Shown here: in pieces, positions 1 through 8,457 of the stretch | Layout of the letters: the number at the start of each line of letters is the position of its first letter | Numbering within the stretch: position 1 is the stretch's first letter | Translations under genes and position numbers: made by a program | The notes under the pieces: generated by a model | Told to the model about the DNA's origin: nothing | What the model saw: the letters and a program-made list of their open reading frames with translations, nothing else | Database searches by the model: none | Assembly: GCF_002899895.1 (NCBI RefSeq) | Contig: NZ_PPEI02000002.1 | Coordinates: 434,001 to 498,000, forward strand | DNA from: Chryseobacterium oncorhynchi | Lineage (GTDB): Bacteria > Bacteroidota > Bacteroidia > Flavobacteriales > Weeksellaceae | Direction: 5' to 3' | DNA: 64,000 nt

Positions 1-61
1 AATAATCTTCATGATTAATCATTAAATCACTCAAATTTTTATTAATTTTAAAACTACTAAA

Positions 62-289
62 ATGAACGGACTAAAAAAAATATTAGGCATTCTCTGGATC
101 GCAATAGCGGTGGTTGTAGGATATTTTGGAATTACAGTACTGGGAATTCCAAAGATTGCCTCAGGGAAACAGGAGGATCTGGTTTTTGGGATCATTATCT
201 TATTTGTACTGATGCCGATTATTTCAGGCGGAATGGCCATCTTCGGATACTATTCTTTAACAGGAGAATATTCTGACGACAAAATATAG
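62..289 (+). CDS. Small two-helix membrane protein, function unknown
   Basis: A 75-residue protein with two hydrophobic helices (about residues 5-29 and 40-64) and a short acidic C-terminus (GEYSDD). It resembles the small Bacteroidetes membrane proteins I know as DUF6814, which tend to sit beside transporters; that assignment is from memory of the family. A hairpin with a T-run follows at 305-352, so it is probably not co-transcribed with the sensor-kinase genes behind it and may be the last gene of a unit that begins left of the window. No catalytic motif is visible. Confidence 0.7.
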   Translation: MNGLKKILGILWIAIAVVVGYFGITVLGIPKIASGKQEDLVFGIIILFVLMPIISGGMAIFGYYSLTGEYSDDKI

Positions 290-304
290 TTATAAAAAAT
301 AAGT

Positions 305-352
305 GATAATTGATGAATGATAAACCAATTTCTATTCATCAATTATCTTTTT
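305..352 (+). terminator. Intrinsic terminator after first small membrane gene
   Basis: Perfect 14-bp inverted repeat: arm GATAATTGATGAAT (305-318) and its complement (334-347), 15-nt loop, followed by five T residues. It separates the 62-289 gene from the sensor-kinase operon. Confidence 0.75.
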
Positions 353-365
353 CAAAACATCATAT

Positions 366-560
366 ATGAAAAAAAGGCACGAACAAAAACTGGTTATCCT
401 AAGCATCGGACTAATGATTGCTTTCAGTATTCCCATATCATTGCTTTTCAACAGTGATCGGGAAGTTTTAGGATATCCAATGATCTTGATCTACCTGTTC
501 GCTGTCTGGATGATCTCCATCATCATTTCTTTTGTAATTGTAAAAAAATATGATGAGTAG
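366..560 (+). CDS. Small membrane protein coupled to symporter-kinase
   Basis: A 64-residue protein with a basic N-terminus (MKKRHEQK) and two hydrophobic helices (about 9-28 and 38-59). Its end overlaps the start of the symporter-histidine kinase gene by 11 nt in another frame, so translation is probably coupled. Small two-helix subunits (DUF4212, DUF485 families) commonly precede sodium:solute symporters, including acetate permeases; I infer a similar accessory role here by size and position, not by sequence identity. Possible sites of interest are few: no Cys, no His beyond residue 5. Confidence 0.65.
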   Translation: MKKRHEQKLVILSIGLMIAFSIPISLLFNSDREVLGYPMILIYLFAVWMISIIISFVIVKKYDE

Positions 561-3255
561 TTTCGCATTATTCTCCGTAGTTCTGCTATATCTGGCTCTT
601 CTATTCTTAGTTGCTCATCTGGCAGAGAAGAAAAGAAGTAAGCTCTGGATCAACAATCCTTATATTTATGCATTGTCTTTGGCTGTGTATTGTACGGCGT
701 GGACTTATTACGGAAGTATTGGCGTGGCTGCTACAAGCGGATTAAACTATCTGCCCATTTACATTGGTCCCATTATGATTATCCCGGCCTGGATCTATAT
801 CAACACAAGAATTGTAAGAATTTCCAGAGTCAATAAAATCAGTAGCCTTGCAGATTTCATCTCTCTGCGATACGGAAATAGCAGAAGCCTCAGTGCTATC
901 ATCACAATAGTTTGTCTTTTAGCCATTGTTCCTTATATCGGACTACAAATTAAAGCGATTTCTGAAACCTTTCATTTGGTGACAGAAACTCCAATGTCAA
1001 AGGATATTTTAACGGATAATGCTACTTTTGTCGTGGTTCTTATTGCACTATTCTCTTCTTACTATGGAACCCGTTATGTAGATGCTTCAGAAAAACGTTT
1101 GGGAATTATTTCAGCTATTGCCCTTGAAAGCTTTTTAAAGTTATTTTTCATCATTATCCTAGGTTTTTTTGTAATTTACTATGTCTTTGATGGGTTTTCA
1201 GATATTTATCAGAAAGCGAGTCAATTCAACGACTTTAAAGAGAAAAATACATTTAACGGAGTTGAGGGCGCCATGAACTGGATGGTTTTATGTATGATTT
1301 CTGCTACTGCAATTTGCATCCTTCCAAGACAGTTTCACACAGCTATTATTGAAAACAGGCAGGAAAAGCACATCAGAACTGCAATCTGGTTTTTCCCACT
1401 TTATCTTTTGATATTTACAGTATTCATCTTTCCAATTGCATGGGGAGGAAGATTAATTTTTGATGGTCAAAAAGTAAATCCGGAGTTCTACTCTATTTTG
1501 ATTCCACAGCATTTTGACAATACTCTGATTACTGTTTTGGTTTTTCTGGGAGGACTAAGCTCATGTATTTCCATGATTATTATTTCTGCCATTACATTGT
1601 CTATCATGCTTTCCAACAACCTTATTATTCCATATGGATTGCTTGGAAAATTTAAGTCTGAAAATGAAGAGCAAAATACAAGAAGCATTACCAATATCAG
1701 AAAATTCAGCATTTTCGCTTTGATTATCATGGCATTTGTTTTCTACAAATACTTCATTTTGAAAACTTCACTGGACTCTGTAGGACTGATTTCCTTTGTG
1801 GTAATTGCCCAGTTGGCACCCGCATTTTTCGGAGCTATATTCTGGAGAAGAGGAAGCTATAAAGGCGCTGTTGTTGGTCTTGCGGCCGGATTGGCGATCT
1901 GCTATTTCGGATTGATCATTCCACAATATTATTTCTCGTACAATCAGGAATTTAAAGGAGTTTTAAGAGATATGTACAATTCCTTTGGTTTCTTCACCAT
2001 CCCTTATCTGGCAAAAATTCCACAGATTTTCTTTTGGTCACTTTTAGTCAATACAGGTTTATTTACCATTATTTCAGTCAGTACAAAAGGAAATTACCGT
2101 GAAAGAAACTTTGCAGAACTGTATGTAGATATTGACAAATACATTCAGAACCATGAGAATGCTTTCATATGGCGAGGAACAGCTTATATTTCTGATATTC
2201 AAAATATTTTGGAAAGATTTTTAGGCAAAAACAAAACTGAGCAGGCTTTAAGAATCTTTAATTTAAAATATAATATTGATTCCAAAACCGAAACAGCCGA
2301 TTCAAGATTTATCAAATTCTCAGAGAACCTTTTGGCAGGAAGAATCGGTACAGCATCAGCCAAGATTTTAATTGAAGGGGTAACCAAGGAAGATAAAATA
2401 TCTTTAAAAGAAGTATTAAACATTCTTGAAGAATCCAAGGAAAATATCAGCATCAATAAAAAACTTACGGAACAGTCTGAAGAATTACAAAAGCTGTCCG
2501 ATGATCTGAGAACAGCCAACGAAAACCTCATTGTTAAAGATCGTCAGAAAGATGACTTTCTGGATTCCGTAGCCCATGAACTGAGGACTCCCATCACTGC
2601 AATTCGTTCAGCAGGAGAAATCTTGGCAGATGATGATGATATTCCTTTTGACATTAAACAGGAATTTTTGAATAATATCATCACAGAATCGGATAGATTA
2701 AGTGAAATCATCAATGATATTCTTTATCTTGACAAGTTACAGCATGGTGAAATCTCGTTAAATATTCAACAAAATAATATTCTTGAAACCTATAAAAAGG
2801 CTCTTAGCCCACTTCTCCATTTGATACAGCAGAAAAATATTCATTTAAGCGAGGTTAATCTTTTGAATCAGTTTATATTTGAGTATGATGAAGCAAGAAT
2901 GATTCAGCTGTTTCAGAATATTTGGGGAAATGCCTTAAAATTTACAGATGAACAAGGAACGATACAAACCAAATTATTTGAAAAAGACAATCAATTAATG
3001 ATCACCATTTTCAATACGGGAAAACACATTCCGGAGGAAGATTTGGAAATGATCTTCGACAAGTTTTATCAATCCAAAAATCAGAATATTTTAAAACCAA
3101 CAGGAAGCGGACTTGGGCTGGCTATTTCAAAAAAGATAGCGCAGGCTCACAATGGAAGCATAAAAGCTGAGAATAGTGGTCTTGGCGTAACTTTCATCCT
3201 CAGCTTTCCTGGAAAAATAATTAATGAGATTAAAAATGAAGTTGAACACCTTTAA
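550..3255 (+). CDS. Sodium:solute symporter-histidine kinase fusion (CrbS/CbrA type)
   Basis: A 901-residue sensor. Residues about 1-515 form a multi-helix SLC5/SSS permease; about 530-605 match the STAC linker seen between permease and kinase in this class (ISDIQNILERFLG); a coiled stretch leads to a HisKA domain with AHELRTP (phospho-acceptor His676) and a HATPase_c domain with an N box (NIWGNALKF), G1 (MIFDKFYQ) and G2 (GSGLGLAISKK). All kinase boxes are intact. In gammaproteobacteria CrbS with CrbR switches on acs and CbrA with CbrB controls amino-acid use. The adjacent response regulator and two acyl-CoA synthetase genes make the CrbS-like role in acetate or short-chain acid sensing the best inference. 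Whether the permease half transports anything cannot be seen. Confidence 0.92.
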   Translation: MMSSFALFSVVLLYLALLFLVAHLAEKKRSKLWINNPYIYALSLAVYCTAWTYYGSIGVAATSGLNYLPIYIGPIMIIPAWIYINTRIVRISRVNKISSLADFISLRYGNSRSLSAIITIVCLLAIVPYIGLQIKAISETFHLVTETPMSKDILTDNATFVVVLIALFSSYYGTRYVDASEKRLGIISAIALESFLKLFFIIILGFFVIYYVFDGFSDIYQKASQFNDFKEKNTFNGVEGAMNWMVLCMISATAICILPRQFHTAIIENRQEKHIRTAIWFFPLYLLIFTVFIFPIAWGGRLIFDGQKVNPEFYSILIPQHFDNTLITVLVFLGGLSSCISMIIISAITLSIMLSNNLIIPYGLLGKFKSENEEQNTRSITNIRKFSIFALIIMAFVFYKYFILKTSLDSVGLISFVVIAQLAPAFFGAIFWRRGSYKGAVVGLAAGLAICYFGLIIPQYYFSYNQEFKGVLRDMYNSFGFFTIPYLAKIPQIFFWSLLVNTGLFTIISVSTKGNYRERNFAELYVDIDKYIQNHENAFIWRGTAYISDIQNILERFLGKNKTEQALRIFNLKYNIDSKTETADSRFIKFSENLLAGRIGTASAKILIEGVTKEDKISLKEVLNILEESKENISINKKLTEQSEELQKLSDDLRTANENLIVKDRQKDDFLDSVAHELRTPITAIRSAGEILADDDDIPFDIKQEFLNNIITESDRLSEIINDILYLDKLQHGEISLNIQQNNILETYKKALSPLLHLIQQKNIHLSEVNLLNQFIFEYDEARMIQLFQNIWGNALKFTDEQGTIQTKLFEKDNQLMITIFNTGKHIPEEDLEMIFDKFYQSKNQNILKPTGSGLGLAISKKIAQAHNGSIKAENSGLGVTFILSFPGKIINEIKNEVEHL

Positions 3256-3264
3256 AAAGCACTT

Positions 3265-3630
3265 ATGAGAAAGATAATCATTGCAGATGACGAACACAAA
3301 ATATTAATGTCGCTGGAGTACAGCTTTAAAAAGAACGGCTATGATGTATATATTGCCCGTGACGGAACAGAGGTACTCGATTTTTTAAAAACAATGGTTC
3401 CTGACGTCATTCTTTTAGACATCATGATGCCTAATCTTGACGGCTACAGTACATTAGACATCATCAGACAGGATGAAAAACTAAAAGATGTAAAAGTTAT
3501 TTTCCTGAGTGCAAAAAACAACCCAAGAGATATTGAAAAAGGATTGGAAATGGGGGCTGACGCCTATGTAACGAAGCCCTATTCAATAAAAAAACTGATG
3601 CAACAGATTGAGGAAATGTTTGGAGAATAA
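3265..3630 (+). CDS. Receiver-only response regulator
   Basis: A 121-residue stand-alone receiver domain. The acidic pocket D8/D9, phospho-acceptor D52 (ILLDIMMPNLDG), switch residue S82 (FLSAK) and K104 (YVTKPYS) are all present, so it should accept phosphate from the kinase encoded 9 bp upstream. There is no output domain; CrbR and CbrB partners of related kinases carry DNA-binding domains. It may act by protein contact, as a phosphate sink, or through a phosphorelay to another protein elsewhere. Next gene starts 34 bp downstream, so transcription into the synthetase gene is likely. Confidence 0.93.
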   Translation: MRKIIIADDEHKILMSLEYSFKKNGYDVYIARDGTEVLDFLKTMVPDVILLDIMMPNLDGYSTLDIIRQDEKLKDVKVIFLSAKNNPRDIEKGLEMGADAYVTKPYSIKKLMQQIEEMFGE

Positions 3631-3664
3631 GAAAACAAATAAAAAACACTAATACGATAATGAC

Positions 3665-5551
3665 ATGAATGCAGATCATCAATTTAAACATAGCATAGAA
3701 AACAAGGAGGATTTCTGGAAAGAGCAGGCTGCAGAAATACAATGGTTTGAATTCCCACAGCAGATTCTCTCTAAAGATGCTAACAATTACCCACAATGGT
3801 TTTCGGATGGCAAGCTTAACATATGTTATTTATGCATTGATAAACATATTGAAGATGGTTTTGGAGATCAGAATGCGATTGTGTATGATTCACCTGTAAC
3901 GGGTCAGAAGAAAACCTACACATTCAATCAGGCAAAGGAAGAAATTTCAAAACTTGCAGGCGGACTGGCTTCTTTGGGACTGAAAAAGGGAGACATAGCA
4001 GTTATTTATATGCCCATGATTCCGCAGACTCTTTTTGCGATGTTAGCGTGCGCAAGAATTGGCGTAATTCATAATGTAGTTTTTGGAGGATTTGCCCCTC
4101 ACGAACTGGTCGTAAGAATTGATGACTGTAAACCTAAAGTCTTAATCACAGCTACTGCAGGAGTAGAAATTGCAAAGAGAATCCCTTATCTTCCTTTAGT
4201 GGAAAAAGCAATTGAACTTGCACAAGATAAAGTAGATAACATTATCGTTTACAATAGAAAATTAGTAGATAACCAACATGAAATGTTTGACGGGCTGATT
4301 GACTATGAAGAGTTGGTTCAAAAATCAGACCCCGCAGACTGTGTTTCCGTTGAGTCTACTCACCCACTTTACCTTCTTTATACCTCGGGAACTACAGGGA
4401 AACCTAAAGGAATTGTTCGTGATACCGGAGGATATGCCACGGCATTAAAGTATTCCATGAAATACATCTATGGTGTAGATTCCGGAGAAACCTATTGGGC
4501 AGCATCAGATTTTGGATGGGCCGTTGGACACAGTTTTTCAGTGTACGGACCATTAATCAACAGAAATACTACGATTATTTTTGAAGGAAAACCCATTATG
4601 ACTCCTGACGCAGGAACTTTCTGGAGAATTATTTCGGAATACAAGGTTTCTGTAATGTTCACTGCTCCTACAGCGATCAGGGCCATCAAAAAAGAAGATC
4701 CCAATGGAGAATTGGTTAAAAAATATGATCTGTCACATTTCAAAAAGCAATTTTTAGCAGGCGAAAGATGTGATGTAGCCACATTGGACTGGTTTGAAGA
4801 ACACATAGGTGTTCCCGCGATTGACCATTGGTGGCAAACCGAATCAGGATGGCCGATGCTGGGATTAATGACCATTGATGATCAGTACAAAATAAAAAGA
4901 GCGTCCGCAGGAAAACCAATTCCGGGATATGATATTAAAATTTTTGATGAAAACGGACTGGAGCTCAACCCACATCATGAAGGCTATCTGGTAATCAAAC
5001 TTCCTCTCCCTCCAGGGGCACTCCTTGGAATCTGGAAAGACCATGACCGTTTTGAAAACAGTTATTTATCACAATATAAAGGCTATTATTTTTCCGGAGA
5101 TGGCGCCATACAGGATGAAGACGGTTATATTTTCATCACAGGAAGAGTGGATGACGTGATTAACGTTGCCGGACACAGACTTTCTACTTCCGAAATGGAA
5201 GAAATTGCTTCCTCACACCCGGATGTTGCCGAATGTGCGGTAGTAGGCATTGATGACGATTTACGGGGACAAGTTCCTTTTGCCACCGTCGTTTTGAAAA
5301 ATGGGTCAGAAATTTCAGAAGAAAATGTAGAAAAAGAAATTATTCTGAAAGTCAGAGAAAAAATAGGAGCTGTTGCTTTTTTGAAAAGTGTGATGGTTGT
5401 AAAAAGGCTTCCAAAAACACGTTCCGGAAAGATTTTAAGAAAATTAATCAGAACATTATTAGACGGAGAGGATTTTCAGATTCCATCCACCATTGATGAC
5501 GAGAAAATCATTGAAGAAATTCAGGAAAAAATCAATGAATATAGGGCCTAG
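3665..5551 (+). CDS. prpE: Acyl-CoA synthetase, propionyl-CoA synthetase-like (PrpE)
   Basis: A 628-residue ANL-superfamily adenylate-forming enzyme: an acetyl-CoA-synthetase N-terminal segment, P-loop-like motif YTSGTTGKPKG (239-249), core motif WWQTESGWPM (from 389), hinge region TGRVDDVI, and catalytic Lys589 in the C-terminal motif KTRSGKILRK. It activates a short-chain acid with ATP and CoA. The GIVRDTGG segment after the P-loop and WWQTESGW rather than WWQTETGG are PrpE/ACSS3 traits, so propionate (or a similar short acid) is a better guess than acetate. It lies between the two-component genes and acs and is likely co-regulated with them. Substrate is an inference. Confidence 0.88.
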   Translation: MNADHQFKHSIENKEDFWKEQAAEIQWFEFPQQILSKDANNYPQWFSDGKLNICYLCIDKHIEDGFGDQNAIVYDSPVTGQKKTYTFNQAKEEISKLAGGLASLGLKKGDIAVIYMPMIPQTLFAMLACARIGVIHNVVFGGFAPHELVVRIDDCKPKVLITATAGVEIAKRIPYLPLVEKAIELAQDKVDNIIVYNRKLVDNQHEMFDGLIDYEELVQKSDPADCVSVESTHPLYLLYTSGTTGKPKGIVRDTGGYATALKYSMKYIYGVDSGETYWAASDFGWAVGHSFSVYGPLINRNTTIIFEGKPIMTPDAGTFWRIISEYKVSVMFTAPTAIRAIKKEDPNGELVKKYDLSHFKKQFLAGERCDVATLDWFEEHIGVPAIDHWWQTESGWPMLGLMTIDDQYKIKRASAGKPIPGYDIKIFDENGLELNPHHEGYLVIKLPLPPGALLGIWKDHDRFENSYLSQYKGYYFSGDGAIQDEDGYIFITGRVDDVINVAGHRLSTSEMEEIASSHPDVAECAVVGIDDDLRGQVPFATVVLKNGSEISEENVEKEIILKVREKIGAVAFLKSVMVVKRLPKTRSGKILRKLIRTLLDGEDFQIPSTIDDEKIIEEIQEKINEYRA

Positions 5552-5587
5552 ACGAAAAATTAAACATATATTTAAGTATCATTTTTA

Positions 5588-5602
5588 ATCGTTTTAAACG
5601 AT
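5588..5602. promoter_or_regulatory. Palindrome upstream of acs, possible operator
   Basis: ATCGTTT and AAACGAT around a single central T (15 bp, centre 5595), flanked by TTTT and AAAA. It sits 36 bp after the prpE stop and 134 bp before the acs ATG. No T-run follows directly, so operator is preferred to terminator. The binding protein is unknown. Confidence 0.4.
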
Positions 5603-5634
5603 AAAAGAAAGGAAAGTTCTGAATACTTTTCATT

Positions 5635-5671
5635 ACTTAAATTTTAAAGCTTAATATTTTAAAATTTAAGT
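5635..5671. repeat. Perfect 14-bp inverted repeat in acs leader
   Basis: Arms ACTTAAATTTTAAA (5635-5648) and TTTAAAATTTAAGT (5658-5671), 9-nt spacer. It ends 65 bp before the acs ATG and is not followed by a T-run. It could be a protein site or a stem in the acs leader mRNA. Confidence 0.55.
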
Positions 5672-5736
5672 TCACATAAACAAAAGACAATCAACAAATT
5701 ATCAATACAATTCAAATTTCAAAAAACGAAAGGGAT

Positions 5737-7644
5737 ATGAGAAATTACTTAATAGAAGATTTACCACAATACTTTGAAGATTATAAGAAGTCTATCAAAA
5801 ACCCAAAGAAATTCTGGGATAAGGTAGCTGATCAAAACTTTGTGTGGTACCAAAGATGGAGCAAGGTTGTTAAGTATGATATGAATGAAGCGAAGATCAC
5901 ATGGTTCAAAAATGCCAAGCTCAATATCACAAAAAACTGTATCGACAGGCATCTTGCCATAAGAGGAGATAAAACAGCTATTATTTGGGAACCTAATGAT
6001 CCCAAAGAAGAAGCTCAGCATATTTCTTACAACGAACTATACACCCGTGTCAACAAAACCGCAAACATTCTGCGCGATATGGGAATTGAAAAAGGAGACA
6101 GAGTATGCATCTATCTTCCCATGATTCCTGAACTGGCTGTTACTATGCTGGCTTGTGCTAAATTGGGAGCTGTTCATTCCGTTATATTTGCCGGATTCTC
6201 CGCTTCTGCAGTTTCTTCAAGAGTGAATGACTGTGAAGCGAAAATGGTGATCACATCCGATGGAAGCTACAGAGGAAACAAGGTTTTGGATCTGAAAAGC
6301 ATTGTAGATGAAGCCTTGGAAAAAACGCCAACTGTAGAAAAAGTCTTGGTGGTAAAGAGAACCCACAACGAAATCAAGATGAAAGAAGGAAGAGATTACT
6401 GGCTGGCTGATCTTTACGAAAAAGCTTCTCCGGATTTCGTTACAGTCATCATGGATTCTGAAGATCCTCTCTTCATTCTGTACACGTCAGGCTCTACAGG
6501 AAAACCAAAGGGAATGCTTCATACCTGTGCCGGTTATATGGTGTATACTGCCTACACTTTTAAAAATGTTTTCAACTATAAGGAAAATGATATCTATTGG
6601 TGTACCGCTGATATTGGATGGATCACAGGACACTCTTATATTCTTTACGGACCATTATTAAACGGGGCTACCACTGTAATTTTTGAGGGAGTTCCTACTT
6701 ATCCTGAACCCGATCGTTTTTGGGAAGTAATTGAAAAACATAAAATTACTCAGTTTTACACCGCTCCTACTGCTATCCGTTCCTTAGCTAAAGAAAGTAC
6801 AGAATGGGTAGACAAACATGATCTGAGTTCTTTAAAAGTAATCGGGTCTGTAGGAGAACCTATCAATGACGAAGCCTGGCATTGGTTCAACGATCACGTT
6901 GGAAAGAAAAAATGTCCTATTGTAGACACATGGTGGCAAACTGAAACAGGAGGAATCATGATTTCGCCGCTTCCTTTTGTTACGCCTACAAAACCAACCT
7001 ATGCTACCCTACCTTTACCTGGTATACAGCCAGTATTGATGGATGACAAGCGTAATGAAATTACAGGAAATCAGGTTACAGGAAACCTTTGTATCCGTTT
7101 TCCATGGCCGGGAATCGCAAGAACAATTTGGGGAGACCACCAAAGATATAAAGAGACTTATTTTACAGCTTTCCCCGGAAAATACTTTACCGGTGATGGC
7201 GCATTAAGGGACGAGGTAGGTTATTACAGAATTACAGGACGTGTGGATGATGTAATTATTGTTTCAGGACACAACCTGGGAACAGCTCCTATTGAAGACA
7301 GCATTAATCAGCATCCTGCTGTTGCAGAATCAGCAATTGTAGGCTATCCGCATGATATTAAAGGAAATGCCTTATATGGTTATGTAACGCTTAAAGAAAC
7401 CGGAGAAGGACGTGATAAGGATAATTTAAAGAAAGAAATAAATCAGTTGATTGCAGATCAAATCGGACCTATCGCCAAACTGGATAAAATACAATTCGTT
7501 TCAGGCCTTCCGAAAACACGTTCAGGTAAGATTATGCGTAGAATATTAAGAAAAATTGCAGAAGGAGATTTCAGTAACTTTGGAGATATCAGTACATTAT
7601 TGAATCCGGAAATTGTAGAAGAAATTAAAAACGAAAGAATTTAA
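5737..7644 (+). CDS. acs: Acetyl-CoA synthetase (acetate-CoA ligase)
   Basis: A 635-residue AMP-forming acetate-CoA ligase. It shows the N-terminal ACAS domain (VWYQRWSKVV), YTSGSTGKPKG (249-259), WWQTETGGIM (from 399, with the Trp and Thr typical of the acetate pocket), TGDGALRD, TGRVDDVIIVSGHNLGT, and catalytic Lys598 in KTRSGKIMRR, the residue acetylated in known Acs enzymes. Length and motifs match full Acs. It converts acetate, ATP and CoA to acetyl-CoA in the cytoplasm. The 185-bp gap before it holds two inverted repeats and could carry its own promoter. A terminator follows at 7665. Confidence 0.97.
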   Translation: MRNYLIEDLPQYFEDYKKSIKNPKKFWDKVADQNFVWYQRWSKVVKYDMNEAKITWFKNAKLNITKNCIDRHLAIRGDKTAIIWEPNDPKEEAQHISYNELYTRVNKTANILRDMGIEKGDRVCIYLPMIPELAVTMLACAKLGAVHSVIFAGFSASAVSSRVNDCEAKMVITSDGSYRGNKVLDLKSIVDEALEKTPTVEKVLVVKRTHNEIKMKEGRDYWLADLYEKASPDFVTVIMDSEDPLFILYTSGSTGKPKGMLHTCAGYMVYTAYTFKNVFNYKENDIYWCTADIGWITGHSYILYGPLLNGATTVIFEGVPTYPEPDRFWEVIEKHKITQFYTAPTAIRSLAKESTEWVDKHDLSSLKVIGSVGEPINDEAWHWFNDHVGKKKCPIVDTWWQTETGGIMISPLPFVTPTKPTYATLPLPGIQPVLMDDKRNEITGNQVTGNLCIRFPWPGIARTIWGDHQRYKETYFTAFPGKYFTGDGALRDEVGYYRITGRVDDVIIVSGHNLGTAPIEDSINQHPAVAESAIVGYPHDIKGNALYGYVTLKETGEGRDKDNLKKEINQLIADQIGPIAKLDKIQFVSGLPKTRSGKIMRRILRKIAEGDFSNFGDISTLLNPEIVEEIKNERI

Positions 7645-7983
7645 TACGTTTTAAAATAATAAGTAAAGGCCTTAGAAGTAATCATTTCTAAGGCTTTTCA
7701 TTTTTCATCAATCACATTAGCTTCAATAAATATCAAAAGAAAAGTTAGAGTTAAAATGATACCATCTTTCGTTGAAGCGTTGCATCAGAGACATCAATTA
7801 AATCAGTAGAATCATAACTCTATTTATTTATTTTAAAAAATTAATCATATGATTGATAGATATATTCAAACATTTTAACATTATTATATAGATAGAATAT
7901 TAATAGATAAATTTTACTGAATTTATAATAAAAAAATAAGTTTTTTTTACTAACTTTAATCAGAACTTTAAAACCCATTAATT
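7645..7983. other. Gene-free stretch between acs and stress-like gene
   Basis: 339 bp holding the acs terminator (7665-7698) and then very AT-rich sequence. A TAACTTTA box at 7951-7958, one mismatch from the Bacteroidetes -7 consensus, lies 25 bp before the next ATG and is the likely promoter. No reading frame longer than 17 codons with a start is evident in the part checked, and I see no RNA gene. Confidence 0.5.
7665..7698 (+). terminator. Terminator after acs
   Basis: Stem GCCTTAGAA (7669-7677) with TTCTAAGGC (7686-7694), extended by A-T pairs, then TTTT. It ends the acetate block. Confidence 0.75.
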
Positions 7984-8349
7984 ATGTCAAATATATTAGC
8001 TGGGCTATTTGAGCACCATAGCAATTACAAGAAGCTTGAAAGCGATCTGGAGGATTCCGGTTTCCAAAATTCAGATTACATCATATACCTTAATAGTGAA
8101 ACAGATAATACACAATACCTGGCCAGTGTTGCGATAAAGGATAATGAACGGCTGGATACTGCCCGGAGTATTTTCTCACAAAATGCAGTCATAAAAACTT
8201 ATTTATTTGAAAACATGAGCATTGATCAGGCTAATTATGAAACTATTAAAAAGTATATCGATGCAAGAAATAGGGCTGAAATTCACAATAGCCCAGACAT
8301 TAAAATCAAAACGTCAAGTGACGGGATGAATTCAGAAGTAAAATTCTAA
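7984..8349 (+). CDS. Conserved hypothetical protein, possible general-stress type
   Basis: A 121-residue soluble protein without signal peptide. The first 60 residues (MSNILAGLFEHHSNYKKLESDLEDSGF...) look like one ferredoxin-like half of YflT/general-stress-protein-17M-type domains, where a short beta strand is followed by a helix and a DSGF-like turn; this is a weak pattern match, not a firm family call. The tail (about 95-121) is polar and probably unstructured. It is monocistronic, between terminators on both sides, which fits an individually regulated stress gene. Confidence 0.7.
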   Translation: MSNILAGLFEHHSNYKKLESDLEDSGFQNSDYIIYLNSETDNTQYLASVAIKDNERLDTARSIFSQNAVIKTYLFENMSIDQANYETIKKYIDARNRAEIHNSPDIKIKTSSDGMNSEVKF

Positions 8350-8373
8350 TTGATATAAAATCTAGTAACCGAG

Positions 8374-8400
8374 AATCCGTAGCACAAACTACGGATTTTT
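8374..8400 (+). terminator. Terminator before rel
   Basis: Stem AATCCGTAG (8374-8382) / CTACGGATT (8389-8397), loop CACAAA, followed by a T-run. Confidence 0.8.
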
Positions 8401-8457
8401 ATGTTTGAAAAAACTAAAAATTTTCGTATTTTCGTCTAAATATAGGCATCTACACAA

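Noticed and set aside
3497-3796. Minus-strand 99-codon frame over the response regulator end and prpE start
   Set aside because: It is antisense to two well-supported genes and shows no protein features.
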